A DNA stretch of 64,000 nt, taken from the NCBI RefSeq assembly GCF_002277955.1, contig NZ_CP018477.1:1674001-1738000 (forward strand), written 5' to 3'. The notes below the pieces were generated by a model. That model was not told the DNA's origin and searched no databases. It saw only the letters and a list, made by a program, of their open reading frames with translations. This DNA is from Thermogutta terrifontis (GTDB lineage: Bacteria; Planctomycetota; Planctomycetia; Pirellulales; Thermoguttaceae). This document shows, piece after piece, positions 19,652 through 28,935 of this stretch; positions within the stretch are counted from its first letter, which is position 1; each line of letters opens with the position of its first letter. A program made the translations under genes and the position numbers.

Positions 19652-20302
19652 ATGCCCTCAGCATTCCTTGTTGGGTACTTGCTGCTTTTTATGGGAGCAG
19701 CCGTGGCCGTTGTTTTCGGCGGTCTGCTCCTCGGGAAGCTATTGCGTCCCCATCGTCCCACAGCGGAAAAGCTGCAAACCTATGAATGCGGTGAGCCCGC
19801 CGTTGGACCAGCCGACGTCCAGTTTGATTTGCGGTTTTATGTGGTGGCGCTGGTGTTTCTCATTTTCGATGTGGAAGTGGCTGTCTTTTTCCCCTGGGCG
19901 GTGGTCTTCGGTAAGGCCAGCCACCTGCGAAGCGCAAGTGCGTCGGATCAGGCTCTTGAAGCGAGGCTAGCGGAGTTGGGGTTTGGGCACGCTGCGGGGC
20001 AAACGCCGTCAGACCGTTCCCGAGTGGAAGAGGGAAAATCGACTTCCGTCCCGCGCAGCGAGAGCATTCCTTCATCGCGGGGGGAAGATCGCAAGGCCAT
20101 ACGAAAATTTGGCAACCGCCTGATGTGGATGGCATTGGTCGATGTGTTGATATTCTTTGGTATCCTCTTGGTTGGATTCGCGTATCTGTGGCATCGAGGG
20201 GATCTGGAGTGGGTTCGCGCCCTTCCGGAAGGAACTGCTTCCCCTCCGGAGGACCGCCCACAGAAGGCAGAGAGTCTTTCCGTCTTGGTGGGCGAGACGT
20301 GA
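19652..20302 (+). CDS. nuoA: NADH-quinone oxidoreductase subunit A with enlarged loop
   Basis: A 216-residue membrane subunit; ordinary NuoA has about 120-150 residues. The first helix, the loop motif YECGEPAVGPADVQFDLRFY and the second helix FLIFDVEVAVFFPW are typical and line the quinone-site region. Between the second and third helices lies a hydrophilic insert of about 65 residues (about 89-153, rich in Ser, Arg and Glu). The third helix (ALVDVLIFFGILLVGFAYLW) is normal and is followed by a 35-residue tail. ATG 19652 was chosen because it starts just before the first helix; upstream sequence is not NuoA-like. nuoB is not next to it; nuoC follows after 62 bases. Confidence 0.92.
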   Translation: MPSAFLVGYLLLFMGAAVAVVFGGLLLGKLLRPHRPTAEKLQTYECGEPAVGPADVQFDLRFYVVALVFLIFDVEVAVFFPWAVVFGKASHLRSASASDQALEARLAELGFGHAAGQTPSDRSRVEEGKSTSVPRSESIPSSRGEDRKAIRKFGNRLMWMALVDVLIFFGILLVGFAYLWHRGDLEWVRALPEGTASPPEDRPQKAESLSVLVGET

Positions 20303-20364
20303 ACACGGCGCGTATAAGAAAGGGGGATCCCAGCAATTAGGCCCAATCGGGGCGTGGCAGACCA

Positions 20365-20895
20365 ATGGACATCGAAGCGATATTTCGACGACTTGAGGAA
20401 CGTTTTGGGGGAGCTGTACGCCTGGGCAACCTTCAGGCGATCGATCCCTGGATTGAGGTCGCACGAGAAAAGCTTTCGGAGGTATGCCGCTTCCTCCGCG
20501 ACGATCCAGAGCTTCGGTTCGAGATGCTTCACTGCATAACGGCTGTGGATTACCTGGAGACGGACCCCAAGAAAGCCGCCAAAGCTCCATTTCAACCACA
20601 TCTGGAGTTGGTGTACCACCTGTCGTCGCTGAGCAAGAGACATCGTCTGGTTCTTAAGGTGATGCTGCCCCGTTGGGAAGACGACGTGGAAGGGCGGTTG
20701 CCGCGGGTCCCGACGGTAAGCAACATCTGGAGCGCGGCCGAGTGGCATGAGCGTGAGGTGTACGACCTCTCGGGCGTGGAGTTTGTGGGACATCCCGATT
20801 TGCGACGGATTCTTTGCCCGGAGGACTGGGTGGGGCATCCCCTCCGCAAGGACTATCAAATGCCCAAGGAGTATCACGGAATAAGAGTCAGATGA
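20365..20895 (+). CDS. nuoC: NADH-quinone oxidoreductase subunit C
   Basis: A 176-residue soluble subunit of the peripheral arm that packs against NuoD. The 30-kDa subunit signature is present as WSAAEWHEREVYDLSGVEF, followed by HPDLRRILCPEDWVGHPLRKDY. It is a separate gene here, not the NuoCD fusion seen in E. coli. nuoD follows after about 160 bases. Confidence 0.95.
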   Translation: MDIEAIFRRLEERFGGAVRLGNLQAIDPWIEVAREKLSEVCRFLRDDPELRFEMLHCITAVDYLETDPKKAAKAPFQPHLELVYHLSSLSKRHRLVLKVMLPRWEDDVEGRLPRVPTVSNIWSAAEWHEREVYDLSGVEFVGHPDLRRILCPEDWVGHPLRKDYQMPKEYHGIRVR

Positions 20896-21058
20896 TGGGG
20901 ACATCAGAGAGCTCCAGGGCAGTGGAGAACAAAAACCGGGCAAAGTCTTTGATGGCTGTAAGCTTTCGTGTTAATCGGTGAGGCAGAAAAATTTAAATGC
21001 CGGATTCCCAAGTGGTGAACTCCGGGTGACCTTCATTCCCGCGAAATTGTGAATATCC

Positions 21059-22264
21059 ATGGCGGAAGCCGATCTTCAACGTCAGCAACAGGAGTCCGAT
21101 GGGGAGCTACGAACGGAAGAGCTCCTCATCAACATGGGGCCCCAGCATCCCAGCACTCATGGGGTGTTACGGGTGGTGCTGCGGACCGACGGGGAGCTCG
21201 TTCTCGAGGCGACGCCATACATCGGTTATCTTCACCGGTGCGCGGAGAAAATTGGAGAGAACGTCACCCCGCGGCAGTGGATTCCCTATACCGACAGAAT
21301 GGACTATCTGGCGGGGATGAATATGAACCTGGGCTGGGCCCTGACGGTGGAAAAACTGTTGGGGCTTCAGGTCACCGAAAAGGCCCGGCACCTTCGGGTA
21401 CTCATCGTGGAGCTGGGGCGAATCGCCAGCCACCTTGTGGCAGCGGGGACGTATGGGCTGGATCTGGGGAGTTTCACCCCGTTCATGTATTGCTTCCGAG
21501 AACGCGAGAAAATACTCAATCTTTTTGAAGCGGTTTGCGGTGCCCGCCTGACGTACAGCTACATTACTGTGGGTGGTCTGATGGCGGATCTGCCGCCAGG
21601 CTGGCTTGAAGAGTGCGAAAAGTTTTTAGATCAGTTCGAACCAGTCATCGACGACCTCCATGAACTTCTTTCGGTGAACCATATCTTCATCAAACGAACG
21701 GCGGGGGTGGGAGTCTTGCCACCCGAAATGGCCATCGATCACGGATGCACGGGGCCAGTCCTGCGCGGCAGTGGAGTGGATTGGGATCTGCGCCGGGATG
21801 GTGATCCTTTTTACACTCGCATGTATGACGGCTATCAGTTCGATGTAGCCGTATGCAAGGACGGCCGATATCCAGGTCCCTGTCCGGACGTTCCGCGGGA
21901 AACCGTTCTCGGCGATTGCTGGCACCGGTTCTTTGTTCGGATGGTGGAGGTTGTCCAGTCGGTGAAATTGGTTCGGCAGGCCATCGAAAAATACCGAGCC
22001 GCCGAAGGCGACATCGGCAAGCCAATCAAACTCAACCAGAAATTGCCAGCCGGCGAAGTGTATCTCGAAACAGAGTGCCCCAAGGGGCAGATGGGATTCA
22101 TGATCGTGAGTTTGGGCGAGGCCATCCCCTGGCGGGTTCGCGCCCGCAGCAGCAGCTTTTGCAATCTCTCGGTACTTCCCAAGTTGTGTCGGGGCTGCCT
22201 GGTGGCGGACGTGCCGGCAATCATCGGCTCGCTTGATATTGTCTTGGGGGAGGTCGACCGATAG
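21059..22264 (+). CDS. nuoD: NADH-quinone oxidoreductase subunit D
   Basis: A 401-residue 49-kDa subunit that forms the quinone-binding cavity with NuoB. Conserved pieces include NMGPQHPSTHGVLR (with the His pair of the quinone site), GYLHRCAEKIGE, MNMNLGWALTVEKLLG and the C-terminal SLDIVLGEVDR. The length is normal. NuoB, its direct partner, is not encoded in the window. Confidence 0.97.
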   Translation: MAEADLQRQQQESDGELRTEELLINMGPQHPSTHGVLRVVLRTDGELVLEATPYIGYLHRCAEKIGENVTPRQWIPYTDRMDYLAGMNMNLGWALTVEKLLGLQVTEKARHLRVLIVELGRIASHLVAAGTYGLDLGSFTPFMYCFREREKILNLFEAVCGARLTYSYITVGGLMADLPPGWLEECEKFLDQFEPVIDDLHELLSVNHIFIKRTAGVGVLPPEMAIDHGCTGPVLRGSGVDWDLRRDGDPFYTRMYDGYQFDVAVCKDGRYPGPCPDVPRETVLGDCWHRFFVRMVEVVQSVKLVRQAIEKYRAAEGDIGKPIKLNQKLPAGEVYLETECPKGQMGFMIVSLGEAIPWRVRARSSSFCNLSVLPKLCRGCLVADVPAIIGSLDIVLGEVDR

Positions 22265-22393
22265 CACTTGACGGTTAGAACGAAGCAGGACTGATTAGTA
22301 ATAAGAATGTTAAAATCTCGAACGCAGTATTCCCAGCCTGATGGAATTTCCTGACAGAATCTGGAAATAGTCGAATATGTTATCGGGGGATCT

Positions 22394-23563
22394 ATGAACG
22401 AAGTCGTCGGTCAATGGCTCCAGGCAGGTGCGACTGAGGGGTGGCTCATCATCATTGGTGTAGCACTCCTCCAGGTAACGGTGCTCCTGGCCGTGGTCAT
22501 GACGCTGGTGGCAGCTGCCACCTGGGCGGAACGCAAGGTGGCAGGGCGAATACAGGATCGATTGGGGCCCACGCGGGTGGGAGGGCGATTCGGCTGGCTC
22601 CAGCCGCTGGCCGACGGCCTGAAGCTGCTCACCAAGGAGGACATTATCCCGCTCAATGCCGATCGCATTCTGTTCAGGCTAGCGCCCTATCTCGCTTTTG
22701 CTCCTGCTTTTGCCGTCTTTATGGCGATGCCGTTTTCAGATGGCTGGGTGGCCCAACGTCTCAATACCGCCGCTTTTTTCATCCTCGCGGTCCTCGGCCT
22801 GGAAGTTTTTGGAATCATTCTGGCGGGTTATGCTTCCGGTTCCAAATGGTCATTCCTGGGCGGAATGCGCGAAGCCGCTCAGGTGGTCAGTTACGAAGTC
22901 CCCCTGACTTTTGCAGCCCTCATCCCGATTCTTCTGGCCGGGACGATGGATCTGGTGGCTATCGGCGAAGCACAACGTGGCTGGTTCTGGAATTGGTTTG
23001 TTTTTCATGATCCGTTCACCTTCGCGGCGTTCTGGATCTTTGTCACGTGTGCCGTCGCCGGGACCAATCGGGCACCATTTGACCTGGCTGAAGCGGAAAG
23101 CGAACTGGTCGCCGGGTTTCATACGGAGTACTCGGGATTTCGTTGGAGCGTCTTCTATATGGGCGAATATGCGGCCATGGCCGCGGTGAGTGGCTTGGGG
23201 GCTGTGCTGTTTTTAGGCGGATGGAATGGGCCAATCCCGGTGGCGTCCATCCTGGGCCTGACGGAAACAACCGGTCCCTGGGCAGGCTTCCTTGGCCATT
23301 TTCTCGGGGCGATTAACTTTCTCGTAAAATGTGTGATCGGAATTCTGTTCATGATGGCTCTTCGTTGGACTCTTCCCAGGCTGAGAATCGACCAAATATT
23401 GAGTATGTGCTGGAAATATTGCTTTCCACTGACGGCACTGTGCTTAATTGGGGTAACAGTTTGGATGCTCGCATTTCCGGATGGTCTGCTGGGTGTTGGG
23501 CATCCCAAGACGGAGAGTGCCGACTTTGTTGTGTACGTTGTAAAAGGCATGGCAGAACATTAA
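22394..23563 (+). CDS. nuoH: NADH-quinone oxidoreductase subunit H
   Basis: A 389-residue, eight-helix membrane subunit that connects the quinone site to the proton channels. Family motifs include ERKVAGRIQDRLGPTRVGG, QPLADGLKLLTKEDIIP and the acidic loop PFDLAEAESELVAGFHTEYS. It ends seven bases before nuoJ, so the two are co-transcribed. Confidence 0.97.
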   Translation: MNEVVGQWLQAGATEGWLIIIGVALLQVTVLLAVVMTLVAAATWAERKVAGRIQDRLGPTRVGGRFGWLQPLADGLKLLTKEDIIPLNADRILFRLAPYLAFAPAFAVFMAMPFSDGWVAQRLNTAAFFILAVLGLEVFGIILAGYASGSKWSFLGGMREAAQVVSYEVPLTFAALIPILLAGTMDLVAIGEAQRGWFWNWFVFHDPFTFAAFWIFVTCAVAGTNRAPFDLAEAESELVAGFHTEYSGFRWSVFYMGEYAAMAAVSGLGAVLFLGGWNGPIPVASILGLTETTGPWAGFLGHFLGAINFLVKCVIGILFMMALRWTLPRLRIDQILSMCWKYCFPLTALCLIGVTVWMLAFPDGLLGVGHPKTESADFVVYVVKGMAEH

Positions 23564-23570
23564 TCATACG

Positions 23571-24167
23571 ATGGTCATGGACGCAAACGCTATTTTCTTC
23601 TGGCTTTTAGCTGCCCTGGCTGTGGCAGGCGCTCTGGTGGTTGTGATAACGCCGCACATCGTGCATGCGGCCGTCGGGCTCATTTTAACTCTGAGTGCCG
23701 TCGCCGGACTGTTTTTTCTGGCCGGTGCGGAGTTCCTTGGCGCCATGCAGATCATGATCTATGTGGGCGGCACGGTCGTTTTGCTGGCGTTTGGTGTGAT
23801 GCTTACAGCTCGGCTGGCTTTTGTGCGCATGCGCACAACCGCCGACCAGTGGGTCATCGCCATTCTTCTTGCGGCTCCGCTCACCATCATCCTGCTCCAG
23901 TCTGCGTGGGCCTATGGCCATTTGAAAACGGCCCAGTTGTCATCCGAGACAACACGTGCGGAAGCGGAGGCTGTCTCAGCGACAGATCTCGGCCTTGCCT
24001 TGGTTGGGGTCCGTCCACAGGCAGGTGGAGCAAATCAATTAGACGACCGGGGGGCGTCAAATCTTGCGAATATGGAGGGCTATATTCTGCCCTTCGAGTT
24101 GGTATCCCTCCACCTGCTTGTGGTAATGATTGGAGCAGCCTACCTCGCCAGACGGCGAATCGAATAA
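23571..24167 (+). CDS. nuoJ: NADH-quinone oxidoreductase subunit J
   Basis: A 198-residue membrane subunit with five hydrophobic helices. The motif GAMQIMIYVGGTVVLLAFGV contains the pi-bulge helix that shifts during turnover. A hydrophilic stretch of about 45 residues precedes the last helix (LPFELVSLHLLVVMIGAAYL). The start may be ATG 23571 or ATG 23577. Confidence 0.95.
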   Translation: MVMDANAIFFWLLAALAVAGALVVVITPHIVHAAVGLILTLSAVAGLFFLAGAEFLGAMQIMIYVGGTVVLLAFGVMLTARLAFVRMRTTADQWVIAILLAAPLTIILLQSAWAYGHLKTAQLSSETTRAEAEAVSATDLGLALVGVRPQAGGANQLDDRGASNLANMEGYILPFELVSLHLLVVMIGAAYLARRRIE

Positions 24168-24284
24168 ATAGTGGGTTAAAGAGGGACAGCATACTAGAGG
24201 ATCGAGAAAGAATACGAACAGCCACGCCACAGTATCACGTGAGATATTTACCAGTCACGGAACAATAAACGCAATTACTGAGAC

Positions 24285-24647
24285 ATGGTGGACACAATGT
24301 TGCTTGCTGATATATTGAGCCCGATTACAGTAACGCATTATTTAGTGGTGGGCGTTATACTGTTTGTCTGCGGAATTGTATGTCTTGTTGTTAAGCGGAA
24401 TATCATCGCGATGTTAATTGGAGTGGAGCTCATATTGAACGGAGCCAATATCAATCTGGTGGCGTTCTCCAGTCCGTCACTGTTTCCATCAGGGAGGGCG
24501 CCCCTGGTCCTGGATGGTCAGGTGTTTGCCCTGTTTGTGATGATTCTAGCAGCCGCGGAGGCTGCTGTGGCTCTGGCTATTGCCCTCCAGTTTTATTCGC
24601 GGTTTGGAACAGTTGATGTTGACCAGGGTGGTCAGTTAAGCGGCTGA
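24285..24647 (+). CDS. nuoK: NADH-quinone oxidoreductase subunit K
   Basis: A 120-residue, three-helix membrane subunit related to MnhC. The proton-channel glutamates lie in MLIGVELILNGANINLVAF and AAAEAAVALAIALQFY. ATG 24297 is an alternative start that matches the usual N-terminus (LSPITVTHYLVVG) more tightly. nuoL follows after 33 bases. Confidence 0.96.
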   Translation: MVDTMLLADILSPITVTHYLVVGVILFVCGIVCLVVKRNIIAMLIGVELILNGANINLVAFSSPSLFPSGRAPLVLDGQVFALFVMILAAAEAAVALAIALQFYSRFGTVDVDQGGQLSG

Positions 24648-24680
24648 AAGAACTTTGATTGGCGGAGTGCTGAGCACCTT

Positions 24681-26996
24681 ATGGAAGCGATTCTACCGCA
24701 GCTATTGCTGGCTGCCTGGCTTCTACCGTTGCTGTCGTTCGTTCTCATTCTGCTGGCAGGAACGAGGATGGGAAAAGGCGGACGCGGTGCCGGTTATCTG
24801 GCGACCGCGGCAATCGGAGTTTCCTGTCTTCTCTCGATCATTGCGCTGGTGGGGTGGCTTGTGCACCATCCGCTTGGTGGACATGGCGGGCACTCAGAAA
24901 TTCTGACGGGAGAGTGGTACACGCTCGCCCAGTTCGAATTGCTCCGTTTCAGTGTTGGCTATTACGTGGATTCGCTGACACTGGGCATGTTCGTCATGGT
25001 CACATTTATAGCCTTCTGGATCCATATTTATTCTTTCGGATACATGCATGAAGAACTGCATGATGTTCGGGACCCATTGGTTACGGCGGCCGACGGGGGG
25101 AATCTCATCAGGCCCGGACGGTTCCATCGTTTTTATCAGTATTTATCTCTATTTTGTTTCAGTATGCTTGGCCTGGTGGTCGCCAACAATCTGTTCATGG
25201 TCTTCGCCTTCTGGGAATTAGTCGGGATTTGCTCGTATTTCCTCATCGGGTTTTACGTGGAGCGGCCCTCCGCAACACTGGCCGGAAATAAAGCCTTCAT
25301 CGTGAATCGGGTGGGCGACTTCGGAATGATTGTTGGCCTGGCCACGTTCCTGTTTGCCTGTGGAACACTCCATTACGCGACGCCTCAGACTGCCTCGCAA
25401 CACCATCAGGGGCTTTTCGCGATCGTGAAAGAGGCGACCAGCGAATATCAGGGCAAAAGTAATGGCGCACCATCTCATGAGGGCTCAAGTACCATTCCCG
25501 GTCGCGGGAAGGTTGGCGATAATTCAGGGTCAGCAATAACGAATAAAAGCCAAAAAAACGACAAGCTGACGCCCGTTCTGTTGACTCTGGCGGGGCTTGC
25601 GCTTTTTTGTGGTTGCATCGGAAAAAGCGCCCAGTTCCCCCTCCATGTGTGGTTGCCTGACGCGATGGAGGGCCCCACTCCGGTCAGCGCGCTCATCCAC
25701 GCAGCGACCATGGTGGCAGCCGGCGTGTATCTTGTTGCCCGCATTTATCCGCTTTTGACTGCGGAGGCGCTGCTGGTCGTCGCGCTGGTGGGGACGGTGA
25801 CCCTGTTTTTGGCGGCGACGATGGCGGTGGCGGCGACGGACATTAAGCGCGTCCTGGCGTATTCGACAATCAGCCAATTGGGGTATATGATGTTGGGCCT
25901 GGGAGTCGGCGGCTGGGTGGCGGGACTTTTTCACCTTTTCACCCACGCATTCTTCAAGGCCCTTCTGTTCCTGGGTGCGGGATCAGTGATCCATGCCTGT
26001 GGCACAAATGAGATGCCGTCGATGGGGGGCCTGGGGCGGAAAATGCCGTGGACGGCCGCCACAATGCTGGTCGGGTGTTTGGCCATTTCAGGGGCGGGAA
26101 TTCCCTTACTTATTGGACTGAGCGGCTATTATTCGAAGGATGCCATCCTGGCGCAGACTTTTCTATTCCATCGAACAAATCCACTGTTCGGGTGGATGTT
26201 CTATGTAGCCCTAGGTGTTGCGGGTATCACGGCGTTTTACATGTTCCGGCTATGGTTTCTCGTTTTTTGGGGGGAGCCGCGTGATGAGCAGGTGGCCCAC
26301 CATGTCCATGAGTCACCCAGAACCATGGTGGCGGCTTTGGTGGTGTTAGCTGTGCTCTCCGTGATATCGGGGTGGTCTGTCCCGGGAACCAGTTGGGGCA
26401 TCACTTCTCTTCTGGAACAGTCTCGCGTGACGCCAGCCACGGAAATGGGGACTTTACAAACTGTGACCGCGCTGCGAATACCAGAGGAACACGCGTCGCA
26501 TGAACCGACCATCCACGCCTGGGTCTCCGGACTGGCGTTCCTCGCCGCTCTGCTGGGTTTCGCAATTGCCACGCTGTTTTATGCAATCCGCTGGCTGGAT
26601 CCGGAAGATGTCCGCCAGCAATTCAAGGGCATTTGGGAATTACTCGTTCATCGATGGTACTTTGACCAGATTTATGAAGCGGTATTTGTCCGCAACGTGC
26701 TTCGTCTGGCCGCCATCGCCGCGTGGATCGATCGAAATATTATCGACTGGCTCGCGGATCATGCGGCCCTTGCGGTGAGAGGCCTTTCGCAATGGGATGA
26801 TTGGATCGACCGCACCTTTGTAGATGGGGCGGTCAATGCCCTGGCGGCGGGCATTTATGATATCGGAATTCGCCTCAGACGGTGGCAGGTCGGAAGAATC
26901 CGTGTTTATATCATGTGGATAGTCATCGGAATTGTAGCACTCTTTATCATAGGAACGATTTATTTGGGAATTGGCGCGAACATTTCCCGAGGATGA
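24681..26996 (+). CDS. nuoL: NADH-quinone oxidoreductase subunit L
   Basis: A 771-residue antiporter-like proton-pumping subunit with about 16 helices and the long lateral helix near the C-terminus; E. coli NuoL has 613 residues. Key motifs are FVFAFWELVGICSYFLIGFY-like sequence around residue 180, HVWLPDAMEGPTPVSALIHA and KRVLAYSTISQLGYMMLGLG. A hydrophilic loop of about 65 residues (about 230-295, near 25380-25560) between helices, and extra sequence before the lateral helix, account for the added length. Confidence 0.97.
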   Translation: MEAILPQLLLAAWLLPLLSFVLILLAGTRMGKGGRGAGYLATAAIGVSCLLSIIALVGWLVHHPLGGHGGHSEILTGEWYTLAQFELLRFSVGYYVDSLTLGMFVMVTFIAFWIHIYSFGYMHEELHDVRDPLVTAADGGNLIRPGRFHRFYQYLSLFCFSMLGLVVANNLFMVFAFWELVGICSYFLIGFYVERPSATLAGNKAFIVNRVGDFGMIVGLATFLFACGTLHYATPQTASQHHQGLFAIVKEATSEYQGKSNGAPSHEGSSTIPGRGKVGDNSGSAITNKSQKNDKLTPVLLTLAGLALFCGCIGKSAQFPLHVWLPDAMEGPTPVSALIHAATMVAAGVYLVARIYPLLTAEALLVVALVGTVTLFLAATMAVAATDIKRVLAYSTISQLGYMMLGLGVGGWVAGLFHLFTHAFFKALLFLGAGSVIHACGTNEMPSMGGLGRKMPWTAATMLVGCLAISGAGIPLLIGLSGYYSKDAILAQTFLFHRTNPLFGWMFYVALGVAGITAFYMFRLWFLVFWGEPRDEQVAHHVHESPRTMVAALVVLAVLSVISGWSVPGTSWGITSLLEQSRVTPATEMGTLQTVTALRIPEEHASHEPTIHAWVSGLAFLAALLGFAIATLFYAIRWLDPEDVRQQFKGIWELLVHRWYFDQIYEAVFVRNVLRLAAIAAWIDRNIIDWLADHAALAVRGLSQWDDWIDRTFVDGAVNALAAGIYDIGIRLRRWQVGRIRVYIMWIVIGIVALFIIGTIYLGIGANISRG

Positions 26997-27084
26997 TCCT
27001 GTGTGTTGCCACGAATATGGTCATTGATGGATGAAATTCAGGAGTTCCATATTGGTTTGATCGTGAATCCACAGAGGGTTACTC

Positions 27085-28896
27085 ATGGCGGGTTTGATCT
27101 TTCTGAGCATGATTGTGTTTCTGCCGGCACTTGGGGCATTGATCCTGCTGTTCTTCCCGGCTTCCGCAGAGACTGCCATCCGGCGGATCACGTTGGGCGT
27201 TACGCTGGTGGTTTTTCTGATGACGCTGCGGCTGGTCTTTCCGGGGGACGGCCCAGCGGGGGAGACGCTCCTGGAGAGGAGCATCCACGATGTGCGGTTC
27301 GTGGCGGGTGAATCTGGCTACCAGCATGCCGTGGCGGTGCCGTGGATTCGATCTTTCAATATTGAGTATTTTCTCGGAATTGATGGCATCAGCCTGCCGC
27401 TGGTACTGCTGACATCGTTCCTGTCCCTTCTCGCCGCCGCAGCGAGCTGGTCTGTCACAAAGCACGTCAAGGCGTACAGCGTGCTGTTTCTTCTTTTGGA
27501 GACGGGAATGCTCGGCGTTTTCCTGGCGCTGGATTTCTTTCTTTTCTATGTGTTTTGGGAAGTCATGCTGTTGCCGATGTACTTTCTGATTGGTATATGG
27601 GGCGGACCACGGAAGGAATATGCCGCGATTAAGTTCTTTCTCTTCACGCTGGTGGGAAGTGTTCTCATGCTCATCGCGTTGCTGATGCTCTACTTTGCCA
27701 GCGATGTGCGAAAACTGCCCGAAGACGCCCGACGGGAAAGCCTTCTCTCCTCGGAGATGATGGTGAAGTCGCTGGCTCCCGGCGAAAAGCCGCTTCACAC
27801 CTTCAACTTGGTTGCGCTGGCAAAGCTGGGACAATTGCCGGATTCCCCATTTAATGAACCGGCATGGTTGGGAAAATCGATCGCCTGGTGGGCGTTTTTA
27901 CTGCTGCTGGTGGGATTTCTCATCAAGGTGCCGTCGGTGCCGGTTCACACCTGGCTTCCGGATGCGCACGTGGAAGCGCCCACGCCGATCTCGATGATTC
28001 TGGCCGGGGTGCTTCTGAAAATGGGAGGCTATGGTATTATCCGCATCTGTTATCCGATTTGTCCCCAGGGCGCTTATGAGTTGGCCTGGTTTGTCTGCGG
28101 ACTGGGGGTGGTCAGTATGGTGTACGGGGCCCTGGCGGCCATGGCGCAGCAGGATTTCAAACGGCTGGTGGCCTACAGTTCCGTCAGCCACATGGGTTAC
28201 GTGGTGCTTGGCCTCGGTGCGTGGAGCCTCGTCCCGGGGGTGTGGGATACACAATACTGGAAGATGGGAATGAACGGGGCCATGTTCCAGATGATTGCAC
28301 ACGGGATTTCGTCGGCCGGCATGTTCTTCATGGTCGGCGTGTTGTACGACCGCGTTCATCATCGCGATCTCGATAAATTTGGAGGTATTTTCGGCAAAAT
28401 GCCCGCATACACGGCGCTGGCGATCGTGATTTTCTTTGCGGCGCTTGGACTGCCCGGCCTTTGCGGCTTTATCGGAGAAGTTTTGGTTATATTTGCGGCA
28501 TTTAGTTATAGTCGTGTGCTGGCCATTATTGGGGCTTCTGTTGTCATTCTTACGGCGGGATATATTCTGTGGACTGTGCGACGTGTCTATCTCGGTGCGG
28601 AGTATCGGGGACCGCACGCCGACGCCCTCACACCATTGTCGGTGCGGGAGTTCGCGGTTGGCGCGACTCTGGCTGTAGCTGCTGTGGTCTTCGGAGTATT
28701 CCCGCAAACGGTGTTTCGTTATATGGCGCCCAGTGTGAATCGCACCGTTGATGAGATGGCCCAGTGGATGAAAGCCGTCTCGGTGAATGTGGTGCAATCG
28801 GCGAAAGAAGAAACTCTCGAAAAAACCGGACGTGAATCGACAGTGACTTCTGACAATCTGACGGGCGAATTTGTGGAGGTCGGTTCGCAGCGGTGA
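27085..28896 (+). CDS. nuoM: NADH-quinone oxidoreductase subunit M
   Basis: A 603-residue antiporter-like subunit. Family motifs include FYVFWEVMLLPMYFLIGIWG, HTWLPDAHVEAPTPISMILA and KRLVAYSSVSHMGYVVLGL. An amphipathic loop of about 65 residues (about 210-270, near 27700-27890) and a 50-residue hydrophilic tail exceed the E. coli protein (509 residues). It starts 88 bases after nuoL. Confidence 0.97.
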   Translation: MAGLIFLSMIVFLPALGALILLFFPASAETAIRRITLGVTLVVFLMTLRLVFPGDGPAGETLLERSIHDVRFVAGESGYQHAVAVPWIRSFNIEYFLGIDGISLPLVLLTSFLSLLAAAASWSVTKHVKAYSVLFLLLETGMLGVFLALDFFLFYVFWEVMLLPMYFLIGIWGGPRKEYAAIKFFLFTLVGSVLMLIALLMLYFASDVRKLPEDARRESLLSSEMMVKSLAPGEKPLHTFNLVALAKLGQLPDSPFNEPAWLGKSIAWWAFLLLLVGFLIKVPSVPVHTWLPDAHVEAPTPISMILAGVLLKMGGYGIIRICYPICPQGAYELAWFVCGLGVVSMVYGALAAMAQQDFKRLVAYSSVSHMGYVVLGLGAWSLVPGVWDTQYWKMGMNGAMFQMIAHGISSAGMFFMVGVLYDRVHHRDLDKFGGIFGKMPAYTALAIVIFFAALGLPGLCGFIGEVLVIFAAFSYSRVLAIIGASVVILTAGYILWTVRRVYLGAEYRGPHADALTPLSVREFAVGATLAVAAVVFGVFPQTVFRYMAPSVNRTVDEMAQWMKAVSVNVVQSAKEETLEKTGRESTVTSDNLTGEFVEVGSQR

Positions 28897-28935
28897 ATAT
28901 AAATGGTATTAACGGAAAGATAGTCACTGAATAAG

